A stretch of 9,439 bases of DNA. Source: an uncultured euryarchaeote. GTDB taxonomy: Archaea > Thermoplasmatota > Poseidoniia > Poseidoniales > Poseidoniaceae. Made by a program: the position numbers and the translations under genes. The notes beneath the pieces are model-generated. The model made no database searches. It worked only from the letters and a program-made list of their open reading frames with translations, and was not told the origin of the DNA. Location of the stretch: assembly GCA_937881505.1 (NCBI GenBank), contig CALGEM010000235.1, positions 1-9,439 of the forward strand, in the 5' to 3' direction. Below are positions 1 to 6,194 of this stretch, piece after piece. Numbering within the stretch: the first letter of the stretch is position 1; every line of letters starts with the position of its first letter.

Positions 1-749
1 GTCTTGGCGATTTTCTTCGCGATTTCATGGTGGAAATATTCGTTCTTGACAACGAAATCTTTGGTGGCACCGGGCCCGCCCACAATGACCGCCTGGATGT
101 TTTCCAAATGAGGTAGCCAATAGGAAGAGGCATGCTCAGTGGCCCGCTTGAAGAAGTTGTGAGCTGCTTCTTCAATGAGCCGCTCGAAACGCTGGGCGGA
201 TTGACCACCTTGGCGGTGCTTCCCCATGATGTTGGAGACCAGGTGCTCTTGGACGTGAATCCGCTTTCCTGTGGCGATACCGTAAGCGGCTTCTGCTCGG
301 TCAATCACAAATAAGGCGTAGGATTTCTTATCCACCAGCATTTCTTCAAGTTGCGTCAATTCAAATCTTGAATCGCAACGGTACCTAAAGGAAACCAGTG
401 ATTGAGGTGGGTCTTCCACCACGATGTTGACCATGCGACTTTTGTTGTTTCCGATGATGATGGAGCCAACGAAGATGGCCAAACCGTTCTCTCCGGGTGT
501 TTTGTAGCGTGAGAGTGTTGAAATGGCGGATTCAATCGCACCTTGGACATTCTTCCGTGTACCTTTGGATTTGATGTTTGCAGCTTGTCCGTGTTCGTTT
601 TGGAGCATGCTACGAGCATCAGAAATTTGCCGGTCGGGTGGAATAATCAAGGTGACCAGTTCGGTTCCGAACCCCTTCATTTCGCGGAGTTCTTCAAGGG
701 CAAGTTTCAGGCGCAATCGGCGCGCTGACAACTTGGCATCGTCCGACAT
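1..749 (-). CDS. prf1: Archaeal peptide chain release factor 1 (aRF1), N-terminal part
   Basis: Class-1 release factor that reads stop codons in the ribosomal A site and triggers peptidyl-tRNA hydrolysis. Only the first 249 residues are present; the reading frame runs off the left edge, and the family is usually about 410-420 residues, so roughly the C-terminal 40% is missing. I see the stop-decoding NIKS motif at residues 58-61, the YxCxxxF motif (Y123, C125, F129) and the catalytic GGQ loop at 181-183 within GKHRQGGQSAQRFER. The order NIKS, YxCxxxF, GGQ is that of eRF1/aRF1 and not of bacterial RF1/RF2. The start ATG (complement of 747-749) gives MSDDAKLSARRLRLK, a normal aRF1 beginning. 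It is divergent from pyrH across a 124-nt intergenic region. No truncation or frameshift is seen within the window. Confidence 0.95.
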   Translation of the reverse strand, partial: MSDDAKLSARRLRLKLALEELREMKGFGTELVTLIIPPDRQISDARSMLQNEHGQAANIKSKGTRKNVQGAIESAISTLSRYKTPGENGLAIFVGSIIIGNNKSRMVNIVVEDPPQSLVSFRYRCDSRFELTQLEEMLVDKKSYALFVIDRAEAAYGIATGKRIHVQEHLVSNIMGKHRQGGQSAQRFERLIEEAAHNFFKRATEHASSYWLPHLENIQAVIVGGPGATKDFVVKNEYFHHEIAKKIAK

Positions 750-873
750 GGCCTTCCCCTTTTGTCCGGCTGTGGCAAGGCACTTCAAATCTCCCTCCAC
801 ACATCGTGTTTTGAGTCGGTGTATCTCTTCGGGAGGGATAGGATGAAAACATGGCCGCGCCGCAGGATGGACG

Positions 874-1581
874 ATGAGCATCACCCATGTCGTCGCCCTC
901 GGCGGGAGCCTTCTCCGTCCAGAGGAAGCAGCGGCACGTTCGATGTGGATGGGCCAGTTGCGGCAGTTGATGGTCCACCTCGAAGGCAACGGTCGTCGTA
1001 TCGGCCTCGTGGTTGGAGGTGGATTGCCTGCCAGAGAAGGTATTTCCCTTGTCAAAGAGACGATTACTGACCGGGAAAAGTTGGATGAAATCGGCATTGC
1101 TGGAACACGGCTCAACGCCACAGTTCTTCAACAACTTCTCTTGGACATTGGCTGCGATGTGGCACAGCGTATCCCGCAGACCGTTGAAGAGGCCCGCCTC
1201 CTCCTTGAGCAGCACCACATCGTGGTCATGGGGGGCACGGTTCCCGGCCACACCACCGATACCGTGGCGGTTAAACTTGCAGCAACGGTGCACGCACGAC
1301 ATTGCATCATTGCCACGAACGTCTCTCATGTCTATACCAACGACCCAAGGCATCACGATGATGCAGAGGCATTGACCGAAATGACGCTCGAAGAACTCGG
1401 GGGCATTGTTGGTGTTGGCACACCATTGGAGCCTGGTGCATCAACCGTTGTCGACCCTGTTGCCGTAGAAGTTGCCATGGGGGCCGGTTTGGACCTGGCC
1501 GTCTTGGATGGACGGGATATTCGCCGTCTTGACGACGCTCTTGAAGGCAAGCTCTTCGAAGGTACGATCATCAAAGCATGA
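874..1581 (+). CDS. pyrH: UMP kinase, archaeal type
   Basis: Phosphorylates UMP to UDP with ATP in cytosolic pyrimidine nucleotide synthesis. The 235-residue protein is an amino-acid-kinase fold of the usual archaeal UMPK size. The glycine-rich phosphate loop is GGS at 10-12, the nucleotide-binding VGGG is at 47-50, GTVPGHTTDT at 121-130 is the UMP-binding stretch, and TNVSHVYTNDP at 148-158 is the ATP-site motif. The last usually reads TNVDGVY or similar, so S151-H152 is a mild variant. ATG 874 is the start because the conserved beta-strand ITHVVALGGS follows directly; nearby ATGs at 843, 851 and 867 are in other frames. No strong SD precedes it, so a leaderless or short-leader transcript is possible. 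The next gene begins 9 nt later. Another amino-acid kinase is possible but less likely given length and motifs. Confidence 0.93.
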   Translation: MSITHVVALGGSLLRPEEAAARSMWMGQLRQLMVHLEGNGRRIGLVVGGGLPAREGISLVKETITDREKLDEIGIAGTRLNATVLQQLLLDIGCDVAQRIPQTVEEARLLLEQHHIVVMGGTVPGHTTDTVAVKLAATVHARHCIIATNVSHVYTNDPRHHDDAEALTEMTLEELGGIVGVGTPLEPGASTVVDPVAVEVAMGAGLDLAVLDGRDIRRLDDALEGKLFEGTIIKA

Positions 1582-1590
1582 GGTGTTGAA

Positions 1591-1875
1591 ATGGTGGATG
1601 CGAGGAGGGTGAAAGAGATGGTCGCCAAGAAATCAAGCAAGTTTGTTGGCAACATCGCTGGTGGTGGAAAAGTATCTCCTCACAAGCACTGTCGTATTTG
1701 CCACGAACCCATTTCAGTCAAGGCCGAGCCACGTGTTTGTAAGGAGCAGGCCTGCATCGAGCAAAACGAGAAGGACGAGAAAAACCAGAAGACCGTTCGT
1801 ATTGCCATGTTTGTTTTCTTTGGATTTTTTGTCGTGTCAACCGCTCTCCCCTTGCTGTTGCAAGCGGTGGGCTGA
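1591..1875 (+). CDS. Small zinc-ribbon protein with C-terminal membrane helix (DUF2116-like)
   Basis: Function unknown. The 94 residues hold a basic N-terminal tail, a short zinc ribbon with cysteines C34-x2-C37 and C50-x4-C55, a charged linker rich in E, D and K (about 56-69), and a hydrophobic helix at about 71-92, as in the archaeal DUF2116 family. The charge pattern suggests a tail anchor with the zinc domain in the cytoplasm (inference). Two starts are plausible. ATG 1591 has GAGGTG (1580-1585) with 5-nt spacing, overlapping the pyrH stop. ATG 1618 (85 residues, MVAKKSSKFVG) has GGAGGGTG (1604-1611) with 6-nt spacing. The zinc site and helix are in both forms. Lies 9 nt after pyrH, probably co-transcribed. 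Its TGA abuts the stop of the convergent glycosyltransferase gene with no base between. Confidence 0.82.
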   Translation: MVDARRVKEMVAKKSSKFVGNIAGGGKVSPHKHCRICHEPISVKAEPRVCKEQACIEQNEKDEKNQKTVRIAMFVFFGFFVVSTALPLLLQAVG

Positions 1876-1878
1876 TCA
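1873..1878. other. Back-to-back stop codons TGA|TCA at a convergent gene junction
   Basis: The plus-strand zinc-ribbon gene ends with TGA at 1873-1875 and the minus-strand glycosyltransferase gene ends with TGA read from 1878 to 1876. The two stops form the palindrome TGATCA with zero intergenic bases. This leaves no room for a terminator outside coding sequence, so the transcripts must either terminate inside the opposite gene or overlap. Confidence 0.9.
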
Positions 1879-2820
1879 GTCCAGTCCAAATTCACGGACG
1901 AGGAGCAAGCGAAGGAAGCGCTGAGCGCTTTGCAAAACAAGTCCCGTGGCCATGAGTGCAAGGCCAAGCAGACCAATCCACACGGCGGATATACCCGATC
2001 CGATGATGCTGTCAACTTGCATCGTGAAGCCTTGCGCAGTGCTGAAACCCATGGCTGCCCCAGCGGCAAGGAGTCCAAAGCCAGGAAGCCCGAGAACCAG
2101 CAAGGGTTTCTTTTGAGAGAGTGAGAGAAGCGCCCATGTCATCACGGTGAAGCCGTGAGACACGGCGGTGAAGTTGGAGCCCTTTGGAACATCATAGCGG
2201 ATGACGGTGGGCACCTCGAGCACCTTGAGTTGTTTTTCGTGTGCGTCTTCGAGCATCTCAAGGGAGAGTTCCATCCCTTCTGAATCAAAACGAAGACGCT
2301 CAAGAGCGGTGCGTGAAAAGGCACGGAATCCGGATTGTGTGTCTCGAATACCGAGGTCGCTGGAGAGGTTTGAGGCGGCCGTGATGACCTTGATGCCGAG
2401 TCGGCGGTAGGCGGGCATGTCTGTGCCACCGCCGCCGTCCACAAATCGGGATCCAATGGCGAAATCGGCCTCGCCGGCGAGAATGGGAGCGAGGAGTTTG
2501 GGAATGTCGGAGGTTTCGTGCTGGCCATCCGAGTCCAAGAGAACGAGTGCGTCGGCATCGAGTTCGGTTGCACGCAGGAAGAGGGTCTTCAGGGCACCAC
2601 CGTAGCCACGGTTGACCCGGTGTCGAATCACGGTGGCGCCACAGGCTTCGGCAATACGGGCGGAAGCGTCGGATGAACCGTCGTCAATGCAGATGACCTC
2701 ATCCACATAGCGAAGTGCCCGAGTGACAACCGACCCAATGGTCTCTTCCTCGTTGTACATTGGCATGCCTGCAATGATGTGAGGTTTCGCCGCACTGGGC
2801 GGCACTTCACCTTGAGGCAT
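1876..2820 (-). CDS. GT2-family glycosyltransferase with two C-terminal membrane helices (dolichyl-phosphate sugar synthase-like)
   Basis: Likely transfers a sugar from a nucleotide donor to a polyprenyl (dolichyl) phosphate at the inner face of the membrane, for N-glycan or surface polymer assembly. The 314 residues begin with a GT-A fold: MPMYNEEETIG at 19-29, DDGSSD at 46-51, NRGYGGA at 70-76, and the metal-binding D96-S-D98 in LLDSDGQHE. DTQSGFRAFSR at 160-170 is the typical acceptor-side motif of the DPM1/Alg5-like group. Two hydrophobic segments follow at about 240-262 and 272-297, then a basic tail. The ATG complement of 2818-2820 is preceded by A/T-rich TATA-like boxes and no SD, fitting a leaderless message. 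Donor sugar and acceptor cannot be read from the sequence. A sugar epimerase lies about 0.5 kb away on the other strand. Confidence 0.87.
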   Translation of the reverse strand: MPQGEVPPSAAKPHIIAGMPMYNEEETIGSVVTRALRYVDEVICIDDGSSDASARIAEACGATVIRHRVNRGYGGALKTLFLRATELDADALVLLDSDGQHETSDIPKLLAPILAGEADFAIGSRFVDGGGGTDMPAYRRLGIKVITAASNLSSDLGIRDTQSGFRAFSRTALERLRFDSEGMELSLEMLEDAHEKQLKVLEVPTVIRYDVPKGSNFTAVSHGFTVMTWALLSLSQKKPLLVLGLPGFGLLAAGAAMGFSTAQGFTMQVDSIIGSGISAVWIGLLGLALMATGLVLQSAQRFLRLLLVREFGLD

Positions 2821-2840
2821 GGGATTCCGTCGGCGATGTT

Positions 2841-2859
2841 CTATATATGGATATTTAAA
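2841..2859 (-). promoter_or_regulatory. Archaeal TATA-like promoter for the GT2 gene
   Basis: On the minus strand this reads TTTAAATATCCATATATAG inside an otherwise moderate-GC region. The downstream element ATATATAG (2841-2848) is centred about 24-25 nt before the ATG at 2820, which would give a leaderless transcript; TTTAAATA (2852-2859) would start transcription about 10 nt further upstream. A run of seven T (minus strand, 2863-2857) adjoins it and could also end transcripts arriving from the upstream 82-aa gene. Confidence 0.6.
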
Positions 2860-2964
2860 AAAATCATTTCTAAATCAAAAGAATGGCTGTGAGATTGGCC
2901 GTGGACAACCACGCAGCGTTGTACTTCTCAGAGAGAAGGAACTGCACGAAGGGCCATGGAGGCA

Positions 2965-3213
2965 TCAGTCGTGGAGTTGGGTGACGGTGGTCACAGCACG
3001 CTCGCCCGAGAGGACTTTTTGCAAGGCGCCCATCGAGATCACGAGTGGGACGTAGGCTTGTCCGTCACTGGTCATGTAGGTGCTGCAGTCAGCGAACGCT
3101 GCGGTGTTGATGGAAAGCTTGAGCGCTCCACCGGCGTTGCTTCGACGAACATACCCCACCAGGATGTTGTTGTCCAACGATTCCGTCTTCTTTTCTGTTT
3201 CAGATTTCTTCAT
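2965..3213 (-). CDS. Hypothetical 82-aa protein, unrecognised
   Basis: I do not assign this to a named family. It has a charged N-terminal tail (residues 1-14, rich in K and E), then an alternating hydrophobic/polar pattern suggesting a small beta-rich domain: NNILVGYVRRS (15-25), GALKLSINTAAF (29-40) and AYVPLVISMGALQKVL (53-68), then a polar end. It has one cysteine (C43), no membrane segment and no signal peptide, so it is probably cytosolic. The case for a real gene is the start: ATG at 3213 is preceded by a full-consensus SD, GGAGGTGA, with 4-nt spacing. It is divergent from the epimerase gene (125 nt apart) and upstream of the GT2 gene on the same strand with a 144-nt gap that carries its own promoter. 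The 156-aa plus-strand frame over the same region lacks such signals. Confidence 0.72.
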   Translation of the reverse strand: MKKSETEKKTESLDNNILVGYVRRSNAGGALKLSINTAAFADCSTYMTSDGQAYVPLVISMGALQKVLSGERAVTTVTQLHD

Positions 3214-3217
3214 GTAT

Positions 3218-3225
3218 TCACCTCC
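3218..3225 (-). promoter_or_regulatory. Consensus Shine-Dalgarno site GGAGGTGA
   Basis: Reads GGAGGTGA on the minus strand, 4 nt before the ATG of the 82-aa gene. It is the strongest SD in the window and the main evidence that the small minus-strand frame is the translated one. Confidence 0.8.
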
Positions 3226-3310
3226 CCCGAGTCTTGTTCCTCAGGACCAGAACGAATCACATCAACCAACATTAAGCCTACCACAGGTCTGCACGCTGGA
3301 ACCATTTCCC

Positions 3311-3316
3311 TTATAC
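3311..3316 (+). promoter_or_regulatory. TATA-like box TTATAC for a leaderless epimerase transcript
   Basis: TTATAC lies about 26 nt upstream of ATG 3339, the usual archaeal TATA-to-start distance, and no SD is visible between it and the ATG. This suggests transcription starts at or beside the start codon. The element is short and the surroundings are not strongly A/T-rich, so the call is moderate. Confidence 0.45.
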
Positions 3317-3338
3317 GAGCGGTTTTGGTGGTCGGTGC

Positions 3339-4289
3339 ATGCGAGCCTTGGTCACTGGTGGCGCGGGTTTCATCGGTTCGCATCTCATCGACCGATTGGT
3401 TGCGAGGGGAGATAGCGTCGTGGTGATTGATAACCTCTCCAGCGGCCATGCCTCCTTCATCCAAAACCACATTGATACAGGTCATGTGACCTTGGTTGAG
3501 GGAGATATTTGCCATCCCGAGGATGTCAACAAGGCCATGGCCATGGACATTGACTGTGTCTTCCATCTCGCTGCGAATCCCGATATTCGCCTTGGCACAC
3601 GCATCACCGACACCGATCTCAAGCAGGGCACGGTGGCAACGTACAACATTCTCGAAGCCATGCGAGTCGCCGGCGTGAAGAAGATCGCTTTTGCTTCCAG
3701 TTCGGTAGTCTATGGAGAAGATGCACCTCTTCCAACGCCAGAAGACCACGGCCCATGCATGCCCATTTCACTCTACGGTGCAAGCAAGCAGGCTGGCGAA
3801 GGCCTCATCAGCAGTTGGGTCGGGACCTTCGGTCTGCAGGCATGGATTTTCCGTTTTGCCAACATCATCGGTGCACGCGGTACGCACGGTGTCATCTTCG
3901 ATTTCATTCACAAGCTCAAAAACGACCCGTCCCGCTTGGAAGTGCTGGGCAACGGACTGCAGGAAAAGTCCTACATGGAAGTGGGCGATTGCGCCGATGC
4001 CATTTTGCACGTCATGAGTCAAGCGAACGAACCTTTGAATTTGTACAACCTCGGTAGCCACGACACCGCTTCCGTTCGCCGAATTGCGGAGATTGTCGTC
4101 GATGTGACCGGTTGTCATGACGCCAGTATCGAATACACTGGTGGAGACCGTGGATGGGCAGGGGACATTCCTCGTGCACGTCTCGGGATTGAGAAAATGC
4201 TCAAAGCAGGCTTTGATGTGAAGATGAACAGCGAAGAGGCTATTCGATACACAGCCGAGTGCCTGCTTGAAGAAATTGGACTGGAGTGA
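3339..4289 (+). CDS. NAD-dependent epimerase/dehydratase (UDP-glucose 4-epimerase-like)
   Basis: Extended short-chain dehydrogenase/reductase acting on a nucleotide sugar in the cytosol, most like GalE-type 4-epimerases. The 316 residues start directly with the Rossmann strand and TGGAGFIGSH, giving the GxxGxxG NAD loop at G7, G10 and G13. D31 in VIDNLSSG contacts the NAD ribose. The active site is SSSVVYG (120-126) for the serine and Y146-x3-K150 in YGASK. Substrate-side motifs include RFANIIGAR (172-180). No SD is visible; a TATA-like box 26 nt upstream suggests a leaderless message. It heads a tight same-strand run: its TGA (4287-4289) lies in the SD of the thioredoxin-fold gene. Substrate is not determined; a dehydratase or other C4 epimerase is possible. 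A glycosylation role is inferred from the nearby GT2 gene. Confidence 0.9.
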   Translation: MRALVTGGAGFIGSHLIDRLVARGDSVVVIDNLSSGHASFIQNHIDTGHVTLVEGDICHPEDVNKAMAMDIDCVFHLAANPDIRLGTRITDTDLKQGTVATYNILEAMRVAGVKKIAFASSSVVYGEDAPLPTPEDHGPCMPISLYGASKQAGEGLISSWVGTFGLQAWIFRFANIIGARGTHGVIFDFIHKLKNDPSRLEVLGNGLQEKSYMEVGDCADAILHVMSQANEPLNLYNLGSHDTASVRRIAEIVVDVTGCHDASIEYTGGDRGWAGDIPRARLGIEKMLKAGFDVKMNSEEAIRYTAECLLEEIGLE

Positions 4290-4294
4290 AACCG

Positions 4295-4990
4295 ATGAAG
4301 AACAACACCGAAGCCGATGTACGCACCGATACCGCCATCAAAGTCATGGCGCTTTTCTTTGTGGCCATCATTTTTCTTGCCTTGACCACCGACCCCATCA
4401 AAGTGGGAACCAAAGAGGGCGACCGAGCCCCGATGTTGGAAGGCAAGGCCTACAATGGCAGTTCATGGTATGAATTTGACATGGACAATTACCTCACGAA
4501 GAACTGGACGGCTGGCGACAGTGATGGCCAGTGGCTTGTGGTTGAATTCATGGACACGGATTGTCCGTTCTGTGTTCGCTCAGCCGATGACATGGGATAC
4601 GATGCTGAGTACTTCATGAAACTCCGCGCCTCACACCAAACCAACCCCGGCATGGGTCCATGGGACGGCCCCGTCGTCAATTTCATCGCCAGCGCCACAG
4701 AGCTTGACATCCCTGGCCACGAGACGAGCCAAGACGAAATCGTCGCCTTCAGAGATAAATCCGGTGAGGAAGTTTGTGCTGACAACGCTTGCGCAGAGCG
4801 CGCAGGCCAGGCCCACCGTTTCGTCTACATCGATGACATCGACCAAGACAACATGAAGGAATGGAAAGTTCCGGGAACTCCTGCTTACTTCTTGATTCAA
4901 CCCGATGGCATTGTCGCATGGACCTCCACCGAGAACACGCAAGAAACGGTGTTTGAGGCCATCATGCGCATCACACCACAGGAGGCCTGA
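4295..4990 (+). CDS. Membrane-anchored thioredoxin-fold protein (CPFC), putative extracytoplasmic disulfide oxidoreductase
   Basis: Probably exchanges thiols and disulfides on the outer face of the membrane. From ATG 4295 the protein has 231 residues: a polar N-terminus, one membrane helix at about 14-31, then a thioredoxin-like domain with WLVVEFMDTDC leading to the active-site C90-P-F-C93. The cis-proline loop is V192-P-G-T-P196 followed by AYFLIQPDG. Between them is a long insertion with a second cysteine pair, C161 and C166. ATG 4295 is preferred over the in-frame GTG at 4286 because GGAGTGA (4283-4289) sits 5 nt before it. That SD contains the stop of the epimerase gene, so translation is probably coupled. 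The VKOR gene follows after 2 nt, which points to a DsbA-like role re-oxidised by VKOR; a TlpA-like reductant role is the alternative. Confidence 0.85.
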   Translation: MKNNTEADVRTDTAIKVMALFFVAIIFLALTTDPIKVGTKEGDRAPMLEGKAYNGSSWYEFDMDNYLTKNWTAGDSDGQWLVVEFMDTDCPFCVRSADDMGYDAEYFMKLRASHQTNPGMGPWDGPVVNFIASATELDIPGHETSQDEIVAFRDKSGEEVCADNACAERAGQAHRFVYIDDIDQDNMKEWKVPGTPAYFLIQPDGIVAWTSTENTQETVFEAIMRITPQEA

Positions 4991-4992
4991 CC

Positions 4993-5619
4993 ATGATTGA
5001 CCAGAACCTTCTCCTCATCGCTTACATCGTTCCCATCGTTTTTGGTTTGGTCTTGATGACCAAAGCGGGCGATGGACTTGGTGCCTCTCTATCGGGGCGT
5101 GAGCCCTTGCTCAAGCATGCCCGGCGCCGCCACATGTTGGGCATGAATCTCGTGGTCTTGGCAGGATTTGTCGTTTCGGTTCATACCTTGTGGATATCCA
5201 ACAAAATCAGTGAGGGCGGCAATGTCTGTTCGAGCGCCACCGTGTTTTCATGTGATGATGTTCTCGGAAACGCCCAATACAACACAGACCCGGTGTTTGG
5301 TCTGCCTTGGGGCATGATCGGTATGTTTGCTTTTGGCGCTTTGATGTTCATCACCAACTCCGTGTCAAAGGAACCTGATGCTCTGTGGGCTGAGAAGTAC
5401 CTCAAGTACGGGATGTACATGACCGCCTTCGGTGTTCCAATCATTGCTCTGCTGATTTCGTACGAAATTGCCATGGAGAAGATATGTCAATTCTGTACGA
5501 TGGCCCACATTGCAAACGTGGTTTGTCTCTTTGGATTCTGGCGTGCCGGCAAGATGCACGAAGAAGGCCTATGGAACGACGAGGCACCTGCTGAGGCCGA
5601 GAATAAGAAGGATGATTAG
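4993..5619 (+). CDS. VKOR-family membrane thiol oxidoreductase
   Basis: Vitamin K epoxide reductase homologue, expected to oxidise a partner thioredoxin-fold protein and pass electrons to a membrane quinone, the role DsbB plays in many bacteria. The 208 residues carry both VKOR cysteine pairs: loop cysteines C79 and C87, and the membrane C165-Q-F-C168 followed by TMAH. Between them CDDVLGNAQY and FGLPWGMIG match the family loop-to-helix region. Hydrophobic segments lie at about 5-22, 48-68, 104-122, 138-158 and 168-184; the last four form the VKOR core and the first is an added N-terminal helix. The basic KHARRRH (41-47) and charged tail (185-208) place both cysteine pairs outside. AGGAGG (4980-4985), inside the end of the preceding gene, is the SD with 7-nt spacing. 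There is no fused thioredoxin domain; the preceding gene supplies one. Confidence 0.9.
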   Translation: MIDQNLLLIAYIVPIVFGLVLMTKAGDGLGASLSGREPLLKHARRRHMLGMNLVVLAGFVVSVHTLWISNKISEGGNVCSSATVFSCDDVLGNAQYNTDPVFGLPWGMIGMFAFGALMFITNSVSKEPDALWAEKYLKYGMYMTAFGVPIIALLISYEIAMEKICQFCTMAHIANVVCLFGFWRAGKMHEEGLWNDEAPAEAENKKDD

Positions 5620-5639
5620 AAGTAATTCTGGTGAGCAAA

Positions 5640-6191
5640 ATGAACAAGGAATCGTTGTTTTGGTTGCTGATTACGGTCGCTGCTCTTTCCGGTTTGGGTT
5701 TCCTCTTGGGTCAAAGCGATGGTGGGCCCTTGTACTCAACCGCTGACGAACGCCACGCCCTCGCTGATGAGTGCGTAGGAGGGCATTCCGGTCTCGCCGA
5801 ACACTACCATCCCATGGTCTACATCTCGGTTCTCGGCGAGGAGGTTGAAATTCCCGGCAACGTTGGCTTGAACGACCCAGGGTGCACCATGCGTCCGCTC
5901 CACACGCACGACACATCCGGTAAAATTCACGTTGAATTCAAGGAAACCGGTATTGAAGCGCCCCTGGAGGCCTTCTTCGATATTTGGGGTAAGCACATGG
6001 ACGAAACGGGCTTCGACGACCATCGAGTTGATGAGAACCACGAATTCTTGATGTTCCTGAACAACTACAGCTACGGCGAAAACAACCAAATCGTGGTTGA
6101 CCCCAACACCCGTGAACAAGTCTACGATTTCCAGAATCTCATCCTCGAGGACAAGCAATACATCGAACTTGTCTACCGGGAAAAGGCATGA
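5640..6191 (+). CDS. Membrane-anchored Cys/His-rich protein with HTHD...IHVE motif, function unknown
   Basis: Function unknown. From ATG 5640 it has 183 residues: a hydrophobic N-terminal anchor (about 6-24), then an extracytoplasmic domain. Notable parts are C45 in DECVGGHSG, H55-Y-H57, the strand pair VYISVLGEEVEIPGNVGL (60-77), C82 in DPGCTM, and L87-H-T-H-D-T-S-G-K-I-H-V98, with histidines 88, 90 and 97. I recall similar HTHD-type domains beside thioredoxin and VKOR genes elsewhere but cannot name the family. The histidines suggest metal binding, and C45/C82 could be a structural disulfide made by the preceding pair of genes (inference). A later stretch (113-165) is acidic and polar. GGTGAG (5630-5635) is a weak SD 4 nt before ATG 5640; the in-frame GTG 5631 is less likely. 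It begins 20 nt after VKOR. Confidence 0.78.
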   Translation: MNKESLFWLLITVAALSGLGFLLGQSDGGPLYSTADERHALADECVGGHSGLAEHYHPMVYISVLGEEVEIPGNVGLNDPGCTMRPLHTHDTSGKIHVEFKETGIEAPLEAFFDIWGKHMDETGFDDHRVDENHEFLMFLNNYSYGENNQIVVDPNTREQVYDFQNLILEDKQYIELVYREKA

Positions 6192-6194
6192 TCA
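6189..6194. other. Second back-to-back stop junction TGA|TCA
   Basis: The plus-strand HTHD protein gene ends with TGA at 6189-6191 and the minus-strand 89-aa gene ends with TGA read from 6194 to 6192, forming TGATCA with no base between. It is identical to the junction at 1873-1878. These are the only two convergent junctions in the window. Confidence 0.9.

Noticed and set aside
789..840. Possible structures in the prf1/pyrH intergenic region: a short stem at 822-840 and complementary CT/GA tracts (791-798 with 832-838)
   Set aside because: Stem is 7 bp with a G-U pair, and the complementarity is between simple purine/pyrimidine tracts. Chance explains both, and I see no convincing TATA box for either gene here.
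694..1356. 220-aa minus-strand frame over pyrH
   Set aside because: Shadow of pyrH, which has all UMP kinase motifs. The frame also runs into the divergent promoter region and the start of prf1.
2956..3426. 156-aa plus-strand frame opposite the 82-aa gene
   Set aside because: No SD, overlaps the epimerase start in another frame, and has unordered Cys/Ser-rich composition. The minus-strand 82-aa frame has a consensus SD.
3210..3749. 179-aa minus-strand frame over the start of the epimerase gene
   Set aside because: Antisense to the NAD-binding domain of the epimerase, with no SD or recognisable motif.
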